From Sulfitobacter sp043557345 (GTDB lineage: Bacteria; Pseudomonadota; Alphaproteobacteria; Rhodobacterales; Rhodobacteraceae), in NCBI RefSeq assembly GCF_043557345.1, contig NZ_JBIFFV010000006.1:177295-241294 (forward strand): DNA of 64,000 bases, read 5' to 3'. Under the pieces are notes generated by a model, which saw only the letters and a program-made list of their open reading frames with translations, was not told the DNA's origin and made no database searches. Positions within the stretch are counted from its first letter, which is position 1. Every line of letters begins with the position of its first letter. A program made the translations under genes and the position numbers. Shown piece after piece: positions 62,137-64,000 of the stretch.

Positions 62137-62856
62137 ATGAAGACGCAAGTCCTTCAGACATTCGCTGCAGTGGCTCTGATCACAACTTCTGCAACTGCAC
62201 AGGACAACCCAATGGAAAATCATACTGCCAGTTACATCGCCATGCCCGCCGCCGAAGGCCAGACTGGAGCCTTCGCGGAGTTTCTGGCTGGTGCCGCACC
62301 TATCGTGCGAGAAACAGAGCCGGGCACCGTACTTTGGTTTGCTCTGCAAGCCGACGATACGCTCGCAATCTTTGACATCTTCGCAGATGGAGAAGCACGC
62401 GACGCTCATTTCTCTGGAGCGGTTGCTGCGGCTTTGAACCAAAACGCGGACGCGCTGGTCGACGGAGGATGGGACGACGGTGTTGTCGCGAATATCAACA
62501 ACTCCGATGTCCTGTCGGTAAAGGCGCCGGTTGATCTCTACACGGCAACGACCGCAACTTACATCAAGCTCGAAGCTACTCCAGGTAAAGGCCCCGAATT
62601 GGCAGCCTTGCTGACCGCCGCCGGCCCCATCGTCGCAGATACCGAACCCAAGACATTGTTCTGGGCGGCGCTGCAGATTGACGAGAACAACTTTGCCATC
62701 TTCGACATCTTTGCCGACAACTCTGGCCGCGAAGCGCACTTTGCCGGACAAGTAGCCGGACTCCTGAATGAAAAGGCTCCAGAATTGGTCTCTGGCGGAT
62801 GGGACGATGGTGTGTTGGCAAACGTCCACAATTTCGACATCCTCGCTACTAAGTAG
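62137..62856 (+). CDS. Secreted protein with two tandem ABM-like domains
   Basis: 239 residues. A Sec signal (LQTFAAVALITTSATAQ) precedes two homologous halves. Half 1 has LAGAAPIVRETEPGTVLWFAL, IFDIFADGEARDAHFSGAV and GGWDDGVVANINNSDVLSVK; half 2 has LTAAGPIVADTEPKTLFWAAL, IFDIFADNSGREAHFAGQV and GGWDDGVLANVHNFDILATK. The pattern is that of the dimeric alpha/beta-barrel ABM/quinol monooxygenase family, here fused head to tail and exported. Start follows a TAGGAGACG site. Function unknown. Confidence 0.8.
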   Translation: MKTQVLQTFAAVALITTSATAQDNPMENHTASYIAMPAAEGQTGAFAEFLAGAAPIVRETEPGTVLWFALQADDTLAIFDIFADGEARDAHFSGAVAAALNQNADALVDGGWDDGVVANINNSDVLSVKAPVDLYTATTATYIKLEATPGKGPELAALLTAAGPIVADTEPKTLFWAALQIDENNFAIFDIFADNSGREAHFAGQVAGLLNEKAPELVSGGWDDGVLANVHNFDILATK

Positions 62857-62878
62857 TCTCGAGGTGAATTGAGAAAGA

Positions 62879-62905
62879 AGTGCCCGGTGCAACCCATCGG
62901 GCGCT
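62879..62905 (+). terminator. Terminator of the ABM gene
   Basis: AGTGCCCG (62879-62886) pairs with CGGGCGCT (62898-62905) with one G-U pair, followed by TTTGCTGTTTG. It lies 22 bases after the stop. Confidence 0.5.
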
Positions 62906-63065
62906 TTGCTGTTTGAATTTAGATTCACCCCATAGCGGCCGTTCGAGCAAGCGCAGCGAACTGGCGCTCTGTCCCGCCAAGCAGGCCTCAGTGCTCGATG
63001 CAGCTGATGGCAGGGACGAGCCCGTTTTGCAGTTCACTGCGCGAAAGGCCGCAGTGCATCTTGGT

Positions 63066-63533
63066 TCACTTCACGGCGTCAGTCTCAGACCGTTTCGCCC
63101 GCATGTCCGCAAGAATTTGAACGCGCGGTTCATGCCGCTTGCGATACAGAAACCGTGCCCAGAGCGCGAAGGCCCATGACATCCAGCCCGCGTCGATTTC
63201 AATGACGTCGCGCAGCCTGGACCCTGACTGCTGCGGTTCCACGGTCAGAGTGTGATGCCACGATTTGACGCCTGCGCCCTTTTCAGAAGACCGCAAAATC
63301 ATTGCTTCGTCGTCGCACTCCAGGACTTCCATGAAATACGGTTGAGGCGGTAACTTCCCGAACAGCGACACCTGCACGGTAATTCTCTGGCCTTGGTATA
63401 CGCGACCGCTCGGCAACCCTTCGAAGCTGACAACCCCATCCATGATTTCCCTGAGTGCATCGAGGTCAGTTGCCAGCGCCCAGACCTCCTTCGCCGGTGA
63501 GGCGTATTCGTGTTCGAGGATGACGGTCTTCAC
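63066..63533 (-). CDS. SRPBCC-family protein
   Basis: 155 residues with the START/polyketide cyclase-like pattern: VILEHEYASPAKEVWALATD, a central GRVYQGQRITVQVSLFGKLP and KSWHHTLTVEPQQSGSRLRD, ending in ALWARFLYRKRHEPRVQILA. Such proteins bind hydrophobic ligands. It is not linked to a recognisable operon; the flanks are degenerate repeat-like sequence. Function unknown. Confidence 0.75.
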   Translation of the reverse strand: MKTVILEHEYASPAKEVWALATDLDALREIMDGVVSFEGLPSGRVYQGQRITVQVSLFGKLPPQPYFMEVLECDDEAMILRSSEKGAGVKSWHHTLTVEPQQSGSRLRDVIEIDAGWMSWAFALWARFLYRKRHEPRVQILADMRAKRSETDAVK

Positions 63534-63752
63534 AGTCGCTCCTGTGGTTCAAAAAGCTATCCCTGGTTGATTGACCTAAACCGGACATCTGCGCAACCGC
63601 AGCGAAGGTCAGCAAAGCCCCGCATTGCGGTCATTGACCATACCAAAATGCTGCACTCCGCCGACAACGTCCGCTTTGGGGAAGCTGCATTGCGGCACTG
63701 CGACCGTCGGTCAATGTCTCCTTTGGGCCGTCTGTGGCGACGGCCCAGCGGT

Positions 63753-64000
63753 TTAGATTTCGATAGCTTCGGCGATCACCAGCGCATCTTCAAGCTCGAC
63801 GCCGAGGTACCTGACAGTGCTGTCCATCTTGGTGTGACCCAACAGCAGTTGGACCGCCCTTAGGTTGCCTGTTTTCTTGTAAATCTGCGTGACTTTCGTT
63901 CGCCGCATCGAGTGCGTGCCATCGGCGCTTGCCTCCAGACCAATGGATGTCACCCAGTCACGCACAATGCGCGCGTACTGGCGGGTAGAGATGTGAAGCC
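63753..64000 (-). CDS. Tyrosine recombinase/integrase, C-terminal part
   Basis: The frame is open to the window edge, so only the last 71-80 residues are seen. HSMRRTKVTQIYKKTGNLRA carries the catalytic His and second Arg, and VQLLLGHTKMDSTVRYLGVE carries the conserved LGH His and the nucleophilic Tyr. This is a phage- or island-type integrase. It suggests that a mobile element begins or ends near the right edge. Confidence 0.85.
   Translation of the reverse strand, partial: LHISTRQYARIVRDWVTSIGLEASADGTHSMRRTKVTQIYKKTGNLRAVQLLLGHTKMDSTVRYLGVELEDALVIAEAIEI

Noticed and set aside
1..64000. CRISPR arrays, rRNA or tRNA genes
   Set aside because: No regularly spaced repeats and no tRNA/rRNA-like sequence were noticed on reading either strand.

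Overview
The window looks like a chromosome or large replicon of a marine alphaproteobacterium of the Roseobacter group (Rhodobacteraceae). The evidence is high GC with strong G/C third-position preference, operons packed with ATGA overlaps, many dipeptide-type ABC transporters, a TonB/FhuCBD siderophore locus and molybdenum hydroxylase genes. Genus cannot be fixed from sequence alone. No rRNA, tRNA or CRISPR was seen.

Layout. (1) 1-15.4 kb: a catabolic cluster. Two dipeptide-type ABC transporters flank a GntR regulator and an enzyme operon in which consecutive genes overlap or nearly touch: deacetylase of the acetylpolyamine amidohydrolase/HDAC family, ThDP enzyme, M20 deacylase, APH-fold kinase, class III PLP enzyme like the phospho-lyases. 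The set suggests uptake, deacylation, phosphorylation and lyase cleavage of an amino compound. (2) 16-18.5 kb: a lipoprotein solute-binding protein, a CDF metal transporter and a truncated SDR gene. (3) 18.5-27.4 kb: a copper-handling island with two multicopper oxidases, cytochrome c, a cupredoxin-CusF fusion, a TolC-like lipoprotein, small secreted proteins, a membrane-anchored LuxR-type regulator, a two-TM channel, a DUF305 protein and a CsoR repressor with a candidate operator. (4) 27.4-35.9 kb: siderophore uptake (exporter-type ABC protein, FhuC, fused FhuB, frameshifted FhuD, TonB receptor, AraC regulator). (5) 36-41.7 kb: aldo-keto reductase, Trk/Ktr potassium uptake, a cytochrome b561-YceI fusion and a stand-alone YceI, ending in a strong bidirectional terminator.

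(6) 42-51 kb: a mobile region on the minus strand. It holds TnsA-, TnsB- and TnsC-like genes without a recognisable TniQ/TnsD, plus a zinc-ribbon/HTH protein that looks like an IS1595 transposase without its catalytic domain. An IS3-family element is complete at 49.3-50.9 kb (25-bp terminal repeats, 3-bp target duplication) and present as a 577-bp 5' fragment between tnsB and tnsC. Transposon ends were not found.

(7) 51.5-60.4 kb: an aromatic-acid-type operon: BenE-type transporter, crotonase, acyl-CoA ligase, three-subunit molybdenum hydroxylase whose large subunit carries a C-terminal CoxG-like domain, and an AraC regulator. (8) 60.4-64 kb: a MerR remnant, a LysR regulator divergent from a secreted tandem-ABM protein, an SRPBCC protein and the end of a tyrosine recombinase, which suggests a second mobile-element boundary at the window edge.

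Starts were chosen from Shine-Dalgarno sequences, overlaps and signal peptides. Functions rest on motif recognition by eye; no database search was run.
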